From Phakellia ventilabrum (lineage: Eukaryota > Porifera > Demospongiae > Axinellida > Axinellidae): a DNA stretch of 64,000 nucleotides. Shown here piece after piece: positions 44,268 to 56,805 of the stretch. Location of the stretch: NCBI GenBank assembly GCA_963921505.1, contig OY997394.1, positions 1,488,001 through 1,552,000 on the forward strand, in the 5' to 3' direction. The position numbers and the translations under genes were made by a program. Positions within the stretch are counted from its first letter, which is position 1. Each line of letters starts with the position of its first letter. The notes beneath the pieces were generated by a model, which saw only the letters and a list, made by a program, of their open reading frames with translations, had not been told where the DNA came from and ran no database searches.

Positions 44268-47200
44268 CTACATCAGTTGAGTAACAGACTCACGAATTGA
44301 AAGTTCCAGTGTAGAGTAGGTTGGAGATCTAGTAACTATTGGTAAAGTCACAGATTCAAACTCTTCCATATCCTCGTCTGAGCTATTAGCTACATTGTAG
44401 TACTTGTGTAGATGCTGTCTAATTTTCCCCCAAAATTTGGTACCACTAACTTGCATAATAATGTGGTAAACAATAATTCCAGCAAACGTTGCAAAGGCTA
44501 TGCTAAGCAGCGTGAAAGTAACAGCAGCCTGGTTGCCTCCAGTGGCCCTCACATGGTAGGTCGAAGCAGCAAGAATGCCAAGGTTTAGAAGAAAGGACGT
44601 TTCCAGAGCACCAACATACCAGTTCTTGTATACTGTTCCAGCAAATAAAGAGGTGAGAGTGAGAAGCCCTACAATGGCAGAGGAGATACTAAGCAAGTTC
44701 ACACTCGGATCCCCAAGAGCATTGTAAATAACAGTGAGAAATAAAACACAGCGAATACACATAAAGAGTCCGATCCAGTAGCGATGTTTGTCATTGTACG
44801 GTGCATGGTAGGCATCCAGAAATGGTTTTATTCTGTAATTGTTGATAAAGAAGGAAATTTTTGGCATTAATTGAAACCACTGACTCAGCAACAGCAGCAG
44901 CGTGTAGGGTAGGAACAGGAAGAGGAGGAAAACGATTGCAACGATGAATAATGGTACGTGCTTGCCACCAAGATACTTGATGTTCCCATCATAGAGCCAC
45001 ACAGCAACATGTGAATCGTTGGGATATTCGGGATATGTAACTGAAAGTGCGGCAATAATGGTGCGAAGTAGTTTTGCTTATGAAAGTAGGAACAGTGTTG
45101 CCAGAACTGCAATGGGATTTCTACCGAATAGTCTAGCAACTCTCCCTGTTGAATAGTGGCTAACAGAAATTATTATGACTACCAGAGACCAAACATAGAT
45201 AGGAAACACAAATTGTAGCCATGTTTTGCCATACACATCCATCCCCCTATAGAAACATGTTTCGATTCCAAAGTCCAGATTTAACCAGGCAATAAATACA
45301 ATCAGTGGGTTGGCACTTCCAGGTGGAAAGAAGATTGCTGAATTTACTTGCACAATGTTTGCATAAAAGATTAATCCAATGAAGAGTTCCAGCTGCAACG
45401 GTCAGTCTCAGAATGAATAGTAAGAGAACTAACAAAATACCGGCCATGGCAAATGGAATTAACAGTGCAAGGTAACTATCTGAACACTGCATGCAGCGAG
45501 AACTTCCAAAAACAAGACTTAAATTTTCACCACATTCTCCACACAGTAATCCTGATCTGTTGTAGCTACACTGAGCATCACTATCATCCACATCTGTGTA
45601 CAGTTCATCCGTTTCGCAATAATCAAAAGGGCAGTGAGGATGAAGAATGAGTCCTTGAGAATCATTGTCATAACCCACCCAAAATTCTGATCCATTTTTC
45701 TTCAATATAGTTCCAGTTTCTATGTCACATTCATCAGTAAATCTTGTCAATCTTTGATCACAGTCACAAGTATTACCATTACAACGGATTTCAAATCCAT
45801 GTGAACATCCAAGTATTTCTATCTGAACTACAAGGTCAAGTGAACACGGTCCTTTGGTGTATAAGGTTAGATTGCTGTTTTGTTGTTTTAATGAATCGGA
45901 CCGTATTCTGTACATGGTAAATTTGAGTTCAGTGCACAATAGGTCTTCTGAATATCTGATCTTATGTGTATCATGATCAATTTTGAAATTACTGTTGGAC
46001 ATTTTAGTTTCTATGATACTTGAAACTGGACCATTTCTTTGTCCAACTACAATAACATAAACACTGAATCGTCTTCCAGGATACACTCTTACAGTAGGTG
46101 AGTGAGAACAGTTTACTTTCTGCTGGTCACAACTACACACTTTCAAAGGGATGGAGGATACTTTTAGCTCTCCACCAGTCATGATATCAAACACATCTCC
46201 ACTGGATTTTGATATTGGCAATGATCCCTGACAAACTGTAATGTTATTGAGTTTGCAATTGTCCACCGTTCCACCATACACATCACTGCCTCCATCTTTA
46301 GCAGCATTATTGGAGAAGTTCATCATTGCAGTAAGGGAAAGCGGATAGTCAAAAAGTGTCAAAACTTGAAAGAAGCTGTCACTTCTTGCAGTGGTTGATA
46401 GAGAAGTCTCTGAACAGTAGGCCGAAGTTTTACTGTCTTCATTGTTTATAGCTCCGCCATATTCTTTAGCATTGTTTCCTATGAAGTAAAGCATTGCCTT
46501 AGAAGAGAAATAGCACAGTGAATTTTCAGTAAGTTGTAATCCACCACCATTTGAAGCTGAGTTGTTTACGAAATAGACAATTCCAAAAAAATGCAACCGG
46601 CTAGCACTTAAAGCATATATACCTCCTCCAGAATTAACAGCAGAATTGTTTTGTAAATTAGTAGATCCATTAAAGTGTATGTTACTTCCAAATACATAAA
46701 AACCGCCACCATATTCAGCATTGTTATTGTGAACAGTAATATTTCCCAATGAGCCAATGGTACTATTAGACATAAATATTGCCCCTCCTGCAAACATAAC
46801 TGTATTTCCAATGCCATCTCTAAATTCTTGGTCTATTTCTTCTATCCTGCCACCAGCGACAGAATTGCTGCTGAAAGTGGTATTACCTGTAAAGTTTACA
46901 CTGCTGTTAAGTAGCATTAATCCCCCTCCGGCAATTTCAGCACTGTTGTTGATCAAGATATTATTTCTTTTGAAGTGTACCATACTTTCGCTTATATACA
47001 CTGCACCCCCATTTATGGCAGAGTTGTTTTCAAATACATTATCGGGGAGAGTTAGTGTACTGTTTACAATAACAAGTGCACCTCCACTTCCTAAGCTATT
47101 TGTAAAATTGCAGCTTGAAATGTTGGCGTTGTAAACTGACTTTATACTAACAGCTGCATGGATGCTGTCTCCACATGAATCAAAAGCCAAAGAATCAATG

Positions 47201-50200
47201 GAAAGGTCAGCAACATTTTTGAAGGCAAAGCTAGCTGGCTTGCTACAAAATATCAGTGAAAGAGACTCTAGTAATGAAGAATTTCCACGAAGGGTAAGGC
47301 TACTAATGCCATCAACTAGCAGCCCACTACTGACAGAATGGTTTCCAGGCAAGAACACAAATGTGGTGTTGGAACTTAGATACAGAGAGATCTGATCTAT
47401 GTACTCAGAGAAAGTACGGCAAGGTTCTGCAGGGCACTCTGTGTTGGGTGAAGGTCTGACATAGAAAATGCTAGAGCTTTCATTAGACGTTCTATAAACT
47501 GCATTTCCAGAATTATTCACTACAACATTTTCAGTGAAAGTTAATGATGTTGTGCTAGTAGATCCAACAAAGACTACCCATCCCCCACCCTTGTTGCTTT
47601 CAAAGGTATTGCTGGTAAAAGTTAAAGCAGCAGAAGGACTTGGTTCTACAAATATTCCACCACCATTGAATGTAGCAGAGTTATTAAAAATATTGTTAGT
47701 ATGGAAGTTAGCAGTACCGCCACCAAGGTAGGCCCCGCCCCCTCTACTACCAGCAGAGTTATTTATCCAGTTACTTTCACTGACATTCAAAATGTTTGTT
47801 GAGCCAACGACCACAATGCCACCTCCTTGATCACCAGCTGTATTAAACATGAAGCTTCCCTCACTGAAGTCCACACTGCTGTCAGGATACACAGAAAATC
47901 CTCCACCATCACTCTGAGCCGTGTTGTTTTGGATGATGACTCTTTTGAAGTGTCCCATAGTACCATAAATATCAAGCCCACCTCCATCAATCCCAGCAAT
48001 ATTGTTTATGACAGTATCTTCAGTAAAACTTACCATGCTATTATACACTTCAACCCCACCACCATAGCTAGCAATGTTGTCTTTGAATAGGTTGGATACA
48101 AAAGTCACTTTGCTATCTTCAGCACAAGCCCCACCTCCCCATCCATTGGCACTGTTGTTAACAAAGGTGTTGCCAGTCAGAGTTACATTGCTCTCTATTG
48201 TGAAAATGCCACCTCCATAAGATTCACGGGCTGTATTAAACATGAAGGTTCCCTCACTGAAGATCACACTACTGTTACGAAAAACAGAAACTCCTCCACC
48301 TTCACTCTGAGCCATGTTGTTTTGGATGATGATTCTATTGAAGTTTCCCATAGTGCCAGCAATATCAAGCCCGCCTCCAGCCAACCCAGCAACATTGTTT
48401 GTGATAGTGTCTTCAGTAAAATTTACTACGCTATTATACACTTCAACCCCACCACCATACTGTTCAGCAATATTGTCTTTGAACAGGTTGGATACAAAAG
48501 TCACCATGCTATCATCAGCATAAACACCACCTCCCCATCCATCATTGGCACTGTTGTTAACAAAGGTGCTGCCAGTCACAGTTACATTGCTCTTCTCTGT
48601 GTAAAAGCCACCTCCATGTGTGCTAATAGCACTATTGTTAGTAAATGTGGTTTCTGAAAGAGTAAGGGTGCTATTTATAACAGCAAGAGCACCCCCAATA
48701 TCACCATAATTGTTTCTGTTGATGTTGTTATGGAAGGTGCAGCTTGAAATGTTTGCCAAATATATAACATTCAAACTCACTGCTGCACCAACTGAGCTGC
48801 TACCACATGAAATGAAAGCCAGAGAATGGATGTGTACTTCACTGATGTTGTAGAAGGTAAAACTCTCTGGCTTATTGGTGTTGCAAACTATATTGCTTGA
48901 GATGGGAGCAGAGGAATTTCCAAACATAGTAAGACTGGTAATATCTCGAATCAAGAGCCCCTTCTCTAAAGCGTGATTGCCAGGAATGAAGACCAGTGTA
49001 GTGTTTGAGGTGAAGTACTGGTGACTCTCTGTGATATAATGAGAAAGAGTGTGACAGGGTTGTAGTGGGCATGGTATATCGAGTGCAGGTGTTACATAGT
49101 ATATACTAGCCTCTTCACTGGTGCTTCCATAAACTGCATAGATGTCAGCAGTGTTGTTTGCGAAAATGTTTCCCACAAATGTGGTTATCTCACTGCTGTG
49201 GTCAACATAAACTGTCGCTCCACCACCTCTGTTGTTTATGAAGCTATTCTGGATAAAACCTACCCTACTGGCCCGTTGGGGCTGAACAAAAACAGCCGCA
49301 CCATTAACAAAAGCAACATTGTCAGTGAAAGTATTTCCGGTGAAGTTCACAACACTCTGATTTATGTAAACCCCACCTCCAGAGGTAGCAGAGTTACTGT
49401 CAAATGTGTTATTGAATAGGACGACTGAACTATCTACCACAGCAAGTGCACCACTTCTTTCACCCCGGAAGATGCAACTGGATATTTCAGCCCGATACAC
49501 CTGGTATATTCTCACTAAGGCATCAGCTAAGTTGCCACATGAGATCAAAGCCATGTCAGTGATATGGAGCTCATTGATATCGGTAAAGATTATACTAGCT
49601 GGCTGGCTACAGATGATCCTACTAGTTTCATTTGGAAGTGAGAAATAGCCACCACTTAAAGCAAGGCTGTTCAAATCTCCAAGAAAGATAGTTGCTTCTA
49701 GAGTGTAGTTTCCAGGAAGAAATACTAGCATAGTATTTGAAGTAAAGTACTCATTAGGCTGCAGTACATACTCTGAAAGGGTATGGCAAGGCTCTGCAGG
49801 GCATGATGTGTTGGGAGTGGGTTTGACATAAAAAGAACTAAATACTTCAACTGAGTTTCCATAAGTGATATTACCACCAGAGTTGTTCAAAAACTCATTT
49901 TCTGTAAACGTGACTTCATTAGAGTAGCCTACAAAAACTACCACTCCATCACCACTGTTTCTGATGAAACTGTTCTCAGTGAAACTCACCGTACTGTGAT
50001 GACCAGACTCTATGTAAATTCCACTTCCATTTATTTCAGCAAAATTTGTAATAAAGATATTTCTCGTAAGGTTCACTATGCTCCTGTCTATGAAAAGCCC
50101 ACCTCCAATGGTGGCTGAGTTGTTCTCAAATCTATTCTCTAATAGATAAACTGTGCTATCGATCACAGAGACTGCACCATGTTGCCCACCTTGGAAAAGG

Positions 50201-50685
50201 CAGTTTGAGATCTCAGCCTGAACCACTTGCTCGAGTCTGATGGGAGCATTAGCTAAGTCACCACACGAGATAAAGCCAATGTTACTGATACTCAACTCAC
50301 TGAGTCGAGAAAAGGTGAAACTAATTGGCTGTGTACAGGTGACGATACTTGTCAGTTCTGGGAGAGAGGAAGAATCTCCAAGGAGACTAATACTGGGTAA
50401 TTCAACAATCGGAACGTTAATTTCTATGGTGTGATTGCCAGGAAGAAATATGAGTGTAAGACCAGAAGTAAAGATCTGACCTGCTTGCCCTGTAATATAC
50501 TCAGACAGAGAAAAGCATGGCTCTCCAGGGCATGGTGTATCAGCCGTGGGTGTAACATAATAGGTGTTCTGAGCAGAACACAATGGGTAGATAAACAGGA
50601 GTAGCAGTAACAGCACCTGAAAGCCCATTCTTCTATGCCGTGTGGGTAGAGATACCATTGGCTTACACTGTTCTTCTGAATTCAA
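44268..50685 (-). pseudogene. Giant beta-helix membrane protein (paralog D), late frameshift and stop
   Basis: The first 1790 or so codons are intact from MNSEEQCKP at 50685 through the signal peptide, four CPxxPC modules and Cys-rich stalk into the first membrane helix. An extra A near 45378 then shifts the frame. A TAA at 45078-45080 replaces the Tyr of LSYAKLL. Past these the rest of the membrane region and the SPTYSTLELSIRESVTQLM tail are open to 44268. As written it would encode a large extracellular beta-helix anchored by one membrane helix, with a garbled end (LHWINLLCKHC..). An internal 133-residue duplication lengthens the third module. The first module lacks the extra rung of A, C and E. 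Confidence 0.8.
47822..48620 (-). repeat. Internal tandem duplication of beta-helix rungs in paralog D
   Basis: Two units of about 399 bp (133 codons) lie in tandem, roughly 48221-48620 and 47822-48220. Both run from GGGFYTEKSN / GGGIFTIESN through NLFKDNIA, GGGVEVYNS and GGGLDI to FMFNTA. Paralogs A, B and C have one unit here. The length is a multiple of three, so the frame is kept. Confidence 0.75.
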
Positions 50686-51349
50686 AACTCGGAACAGTTA
50701 TCAATGAATGTCTCTGTACCATTAAATGATAGGTATAACTACCTGTCTCGGATTCAGTTAATCTAGAGAATGAAAGCGAAATAAACATTTTTATTTGTGT
50801 ACATGTATTTGTATCATGCTATTATAATGAATTATCAAGTGTGTAAAGACAAATCTTTGATTATACATCATGAATAGAGCAATGTCATTTCATTGTAGTT
50901 CACCTCTCTTAAAATTGAATTAAAGTGATGGTGGGAATTGTTCCCTGCAACATTGTCATATTTTGAGTATGTGTACCGTATATTCTAAGGGGTAGTTCTC
51001 ATTTCACTATGTACCTGCTATTGGAATGAATAAACAGATGTTTGGTTATGTACTCTAGAAGTAATGATTCTAACTTTATTTAATAAAAAAATAAATAAAG
51101 CCCAAATATTCCACCCAACTGCTTTAATACTGTAAAAGTCTGAAGGTTATTTTGACCTAAAATTTGGTTACTAGAGTTTCAACTAATATGGACAATGGAC
51201 ATGTTATTGGCTGGTATTATAAGCCAGTAATGGCCACACATGTATAGTCATAGCCCACACTTGAGTATGAACACAAAAACAGTAGGTTTTCACAGCTAGT
51301 GGAAATATGGATAACATGCAGACTTATCAACTCCCTGGTGTTTAATACC

Positions 51350-51425
51350 TGGTCCAGCCAGTTTGCAATTCAGGTAATCAAACGGAGGCAAAAACGACCC
51401 CTCAGCTTTTTCAGTGATAATATTC
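51350..51425 (+). repeat. Dispersed repeat, copy 3 (TTGCAATTCAG family)
   Basis: CCAGTTTGCAATTCAGGTAA is followed by CCCCTCAG and TTTTTCAGTG, in the same order as at 2846. Confidence 0.5.
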
Positions 51426-51608
51426 AGGTCCTCAGTAGCTGGCTAGCTTTAAGATGCTTGATCACTGGTATACAGTGTACAGTGTAGCTATATCTACTAC
51501 ATGTAATACTTGAAGGTTAACAATAAGCAGGAGAGGTTATGTCTCGGACCTTTGTGATGGCTGCCTGTGGACGCTGTCTGAATGAACCCTGGAGTCTTCT
51601 ATTGGACT

Positions 51609-52071
51609 TCCGTGTAGCTAATGTTGTAATTATCATACCAGCAGTTGTTTTAGTCATTTGGTACTCTCCCAATATGAGCATTCATAGGCCAACAATGCCA
51701 CGTTTATTATACCTGCATGCATTGCACCTGTTGAATACTCCAAGTGATTAGCAATTGCACAGAAATGATAACTGATAGCCAGCACTCCTGAGCAGGGCGT
51801 GAACTGCAACATCAGATACAAGCTGACTGCGAGTTACTGTGAGTCTCAAGTAATATTAGGCCTAGCTATTTTCATTCATACTTATATATATACTATTCAT
51901 GTGTTCATGCTCATGTGAGGGCTATGATTATAGTAAACATGCATGTGGGGGCATTGCTGGCTTATGAATGTTCATATTGGGAGAATACCCATTATCATAC
52001 AAGCAGCTGTTTTGGTCATTGCAATGACCAAAACAGCTGCTTGTATGATAATTATAACATTAGCTACACGG
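51609..52071. repeat. Inverted repeat pair with a central palindrome in one arm
   Basis: The left arm at about 51609-51710 contains GTGTAGCTAATGTTGTAATT, TTTTAGTCATTTG and CTCCCAATATGAGCATTCAT. It recurs in inverted order at about 51945-52071. The right arm is longer because it includes a second inverted copy of its own middle, giving the 62-bp palindrome at 51991-52052. The loop between arms is about 235 bases. Confidence 0.65.
51991..52052. repeat. Perfect 62-bp palindrome
   Basis: The two 31-base halves are exact inverted copies meeting at GC (52021-52022). The outer ends are ATTATCATACAAGCAGCTGT and its complement. There is no spacer at all. Confidence 0.9.
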
Positions 52072-52172
52072 AAATGTGAATGAGCAACTCCATCACCTGA
52101 TAGATGGTCTGAGCAGGAATCATTAGCTAATATATCCACAGACACTGCAAGAAATAGCTACTGGCAATAAAA

Positions 52173-52240
52173 ACTAAATTTTGCAACTCAGGTAACCAAA
52201 CTTTGGTAAAAATAACCCTTAGTTTCTTTACAGTGATATG
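52173..52240 (+). repeat. Dispersed repeat, copy 4 (TTGCAATTCAG family)
   Basis: TTTTGCAACTCAGGTAACCA, an A-rich stretch, ACCCTTAG and TTACAGTGATATG follow the order of the other copies. Confidence 0.5.
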
Positions 52241-52499
52241 CCTGCATGCAGTAGCTAGCTAGAACTGTAGCCAGTGCACAAAGTGCGGAAAGTCTTTTCT
52301 ACATTGATTTCAGCTATCAGGAAGGGCTGTCATAGCATCTTGATGTGAACTACATGTACTGGCATGCATGACAAACAACTAAGGTGCCATACGACACATC
52401 AATAATGCAGAGAAATCTTTTACGAATGACCTTCAGAAAAACTTACAATAAATTCTCTTCTCTCTGTAGCCTTGTACCCAGGCTTTCCTCGCCAAGATT

Positions 52500-53366
52500 T
52501 TATCTTGCAGCTGTGGAGTAGCCTACAAAAACTACCACTCCATCACCACTGTTTCTGATGAAACTGTTCTCAGTGAAACTCACCGTACTGTGACGACCAG
52601 ACTCTATGTAAAGTCCACTTCCATCACCACTGTTTCCAATGAAACTGTTCTCAGTGAAACTCACAGTACTCTCAGACTGATGACCAGACTCTATGTAAAC
52701 TCCACTTCCATTTACCTCAGCATAATTTTCCATAAAGATATTTCTCGTAAGGTTTACTACACTCCTGTCTATGAAAAGCCCACCTCCAATGGTGGCTGAG
52801 TTGTTCTCAAACCTATTCTCTAAAAGAATAACTGTGCTATCGACCACAGAGAGTGCACCATTCTGTCCATCCTGGAAAAGGCAGTTTGAGATCTCAGCCT
52901 GAAGCACTTGCTCCAGTCTGATTGGAGCATTAGCTAAGTCACCACATGAGCTAAAGCCAATGTTACTGATACTCAACTCACTGAGTCGAGAAAAGGTGAA
53001 AATAAATGGCTGTGTGCAGATGACGATACTTGTCAGTTCTGGGAGAGAGGAAGAATCTCCAAGGAGACTAAGGCTGGTCAAATCAACAATTGGAATGTTC
53101 ATTTCTATGGTGTGATTACCAGGAAGAAATATGAATGTAAGATTAGAAGTAAAGATGTGACCTGCTTGCTCTCTAATATACTCAGACAGAGAAAAGCATG
53201 GCTCTCCAGGGCACGGTGTATCAGCCGTAGGTGTAACATAATAGGTATTCTGAGCAGAACACAATGAGTAGAGAAACAGGAGTAGCAATGACAGCACCTG
53301 AAAACTCATTCTTCTATGCCGTGTGGGTAGAGATACCATTGGCTTACACTGTTCTTCTGAATTCAA
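52500..53366 (-). pseudogene. Beta-helix membrane protein, 5' fragment (paralog E)
   Basis: It keeps the MNSEEQCKP start, signal peptide, first CPGEPC head, FLPGNH strand and about eight rungs of module 1, including the extra rung shared with A and C. Homology stops near 52515, after VVFVGYS. The frame then ends a few codons later in unrelated sequence. Modules 2-4, the stalk and the membrane region are missing. If expressed it would be a secreted 288-residue beta-helix piece. The adjoining sequence (TAGCCTTGTACCCAGG near 52468) resembles an end of the hairpin MITE family, so the cut may be linked to a transposon. Confidence 0.75.
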
Positions 53367-56230
53367 AACTCGGAACAGTTTTCAATGAAGCAATTGCAAA
53401 ATTTTAAATGTCTCTGTACTATTAAATGATAGGTATAGCTACCTGTCTCGGATTCCGTTAATCTAGAGAATGAAAGCGAAATAAACATTTTTATTTGTGT
53501 ACATGTATTTGTATGCACACTGCCTAACAAAGAACTAGTGATGCATGGGGAAGCACTGGGTTTACTGTGTCTATAAGCCTTTACTTGTAAGTACTAAATT
53601 GTTTGTTAGTGTTTTAATTGAAAACTAAATCATATTAAAAGCACTACAATGTAAGTCTCCCACACCTTCATGAATAATTACAAAATAATAATTATTACCC
53701 TCATCTCATGCGTATGTAAATTCTTTGCCTGAAATTTACAAATCCCAGTTTTAAAGCCATCATTAAGGGTGTAAGGGAATTAAGTAAGCATGTGTGGAGG
53801 TATGCATGCCTCTCTGAAGTTGCTGGATAAGGTAATGCTTGTACCTTCAATATAAAAGCAAAAACATTATACAATAAAATTGTGTCATGTAAGAGTTGTA
53901 TAGTTATATTCATGATCATAATACAGGCATCATGCTATTATAATGAATAATCAAGTGTGTAAAGACAAATCTTTGATTATATATACAATTTTGCCATCAT
54001 GAATAGAGCAATGTCATTTCATTGTAGTTCACCTCTCTTAAAATTGAATTAAAGTGATGGTGGGAATTGTTCCCTGCAACATTGTCATATTTTGAGTATG
54101 TGTACCGTATATTCTAAGGGGTAGTTTGAATTTCACTATGTACCTGCTATTGGAATGAATAAACAGATGTTTGGTCGTGTACTCTAGAAGTAATGATTCA
54201 AACTTTATTAGAATTTTTTTTTTATAAAGCCCAAATATTCCACCCAACTGCTTTAATACTGTAAAAGTCTGAAGGTTATGACCTAAAATTTGGTTACTGT
54301 CAACTAATAGACAATGGATATGTTATTGTCATTGACAGCTGGTTTGCAGCACTATGACATGTGCCTGTCCATAATATATGAATTAAATCCTCCATCAGAG
54401 TAATATGGTCGAAATGCATTGTTTCCTGTCAAAGCTGTGCACTATACTGGATACACCTGTGTAGTAGAGTCATGCTTTCAACTGATCAACAGATTGTCGC
54501 AGCAGCACTAGTACTTTGGCATGTGACCATGAGCTATCCATACTATGCCATTGGATAGGCATGTAGTCAGCAGAGAAGCGTTCCTTTACAAGAGCTGTAT
54601 AGTACAAAATGATAATGATGCAACTCCAGTGACCAATCCATTGTCAAACATAACCTTTCCTTTTTAGCATGATTAATTAATTCTCACCAGGGTTTGCAGG
54701 CCAAAGGGCATAAATATTATGATCGCTTCACTCTCAGTTTTACAATTGTACATGTGCTATAATGCTATATTCACTAATGTAGCTAACTGCCACTCCCATC
54801 AGCTGTTCACTTCTGAGCCAAACCCTAACCCATTAACCACCTTCAGGTACATAGTTCTCAAGTGGCTACTAAAACTAAACGACACAATTTAGTTTTTGGG
54901 TCAGACATAAAGGGCACGTTAGAGGCCACAGTGCCTGTGAGAAGACTGCCACCTAAGTCTCAATACAGAGCATTTACCTGCTGCTTTCTGCTGTAAACTT
55001 GTGGTCCTTCCCAGTCAACTTGAATAATGGCTGGCCAGACCTTTCCAAGGGAACTATACTACTTTATACTCGGTAGCTAGTAGCTATACAATAGCTGGGT
55101 ATATCACTGGTAAAACCCAAAGAATATTTTTGGTTACTAGAGTTGCAGCTTATATAGACAGTACACTATGTATGTCATTGATACCTGGTATTGCAGTACT
55201 TTGACGTGCATGACCATATGCATACATGTTATCAGTCATATGTCTGAAATGCATTGTTTCCTGTCAAAGCTGTGTACTATTCCGGACTACATCTGTGTAG
55301 TAGAGAGTCACGATTTTAACTGATCAACAGATTGTCATCAAAAAACTTTGGTCTATGACTATGAGCTATACATATTATGATAGTCATATGAGGTATTACA
55401 ATCAGCTGAACATCGTTCCCAAACTCTTCAGTTTAATGATAATGATACAACTCAGCATAATTGAAGGACTTTCAGTGTACACACAACCCTGCAACATGAG
55501 CAATTTTTTATCAAGTCTACTCAATTAGTATAGTAGAAGGAAATGCACTCACCAGTTTAAGAGTGTGTGCATCATGAGACTAGATGTGTTGTTCACATAG
55601 TAAAAGTGAAAACACACAATGCGTCTATATCTCGGGTGATTACCAATGCTACATGCCTAATATGGTATGACATTGTGTGGCATGACTGTCACATGGTATG
55701 AGATAGCAGTTGCGCATATATATAGTAGTAACAAAAATATTACTTATAATGAACTAGGAAAACCTGTTTTCCCCTGTACGAGGGCTCGGGTACACATAGC
55801 TGTATTATAATTATGTTCAGTTATGAGGAAGGCTGTACACGATGTGTGACCCAATTATTGGAACGTCGAAGTATATGGCACACCAGCTTCTTTGATCCAC
55901 CCGTGCACTGTGCAACAATCCCACTTTAGGTATGAAGAATGTTTCCAGTAAATCAGTTATTGTATAGTCTTCCAAACATATTCATGGCTACAAAGCTTGT
56001 TAGAGTTTGAGGTATAAATTAAAGAATAATAAAATGTTACAATAATAACACTCGACTAATGATTTTGATGTACAACTTTAAGGGTAGTATTAGAAAAAAG
56101 AAGTAAGGGTATACATATATGGACACAGCAGAAGCGATTGCAAAAAGAACACACATATATTTAATTAGATATTAAGTCTAAATGATTGACTTCTGTTCCA
56201 CCTTCCAAATGCAGACCTGGGGACTCTAAT
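53367..56230. other. 5' flank of paralog E and unassigned sequence
   Basis: 53367-54270 is the upstream block shared with D and, in more diverged form, with A, B and C. 54660-55030 matches the far upstream block of B (27270-27650). 54275-54560 and 55125-55385 are diverged direct repeats of each other. The rest, 55400-56230, has nothing I can assign. Confidence 0.5.
54275..55385. repeat. Pair of diverged direct repeats, spaced ~850 bp
   Basis: Unit 1 (54275-54560) and unit 2 (55125-55385) both contain GAAATGCATTGTTTCCTGTC, AAAGCTGTG and ACTGATCAACAGATTGTC in order, with many substitutions and indels. This is an old local duplication. Confidence 0.6.
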
Positions 56231-56805
56231 TTACGCACATAAATCGTCCATCAGTGACTCTCGTAGCTCACTATATGTAACCTCTATACTGCTGTGGAAG
56301 GGACTATTGTTAGAGTATCGTCTGATGGAACTCTCAAGTTCAACATTGACATCTTCACAGCTTTCTGTTACTTCATTCTTTTTGTTGAGACGCTTTAATG
56401 TCTGCATTCTCAGCTTTTTAAAGAGCTTAGTTTCGTTTACCCTCAAGACAACATGAAAAACAATTATTCCGATAAACACCGCAAGGGATACACTAAGCAT
56501 CGCATATGAAAATGCAGCTAGGTTTTGATCAATCGCTCTCACATAGTAAACACCGGAAGTAAAGACACCAAGCTGGAAGAAAAAGAACGATTCAAGTAGG
56601 TTGAGATACCAGTTCTTGTAAATCCCTCCAGTATTCCAAACTAGCATTAAGGTAGAGAAGCCAGCCAAGATGATAATGAAGAGATTTAAACTCCTACCGC
56701 TGAAGGTATTGATGACAAAGGAAAGAAAGAGGATGAAGCGAAGCACCAGCAGCAAACCGGTCCAGCAATGATGGCTGTCTTTATAAGGGGCATATACATG
56801 TATAT
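56231..56805 (-). pseudogene. Diverged C-terminal membrane fragment (paralog F)
   Basis: The frame is open from about 56805 and reads VYAPYKDSHHCWTGLLLVLR. This aligns with DAYHAPYNDKHRYWIGLF of paralogs A to D in the last third of the membrane region. About four helices follow, then a charged tail that ends SNNSPFHSSIEVTYSELRES. That tail keeps the SP..S..E..RES..(L) pattern of the other paralogs despite strong divergence elsewhere. No beta-helix, stalk or earlier helices are found upstream. It is either the remains of an older family member or the last exon of a spliced gene whose other exons I cannot see. It is more diverged than any other locus here. Confidence 0.65.

Larger units (their letters stand above)
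50686..52499. other. Gap between paralogs E and D, with an inverted-repeat cluster
   Basis: 50686-50810 and 50860-51160 closely match the upstream region of paralog E (53367-53500 and 53970-54270). About 400 bases present in E are missing between them. Further on lie two dispersed repeats and the inverted-repeat structure around 51609-52071. The open frame at 51539-51751 has no recognisable motif. Confidence 0.5.

Noticed and set aside
51539-51751. Open frame with a hydrophobic middle near the inverted repeat
   Set aside because: Most of it overlaps an inverted-repeat arm. The inverted copy does not keep the frame, and no motif is visible.
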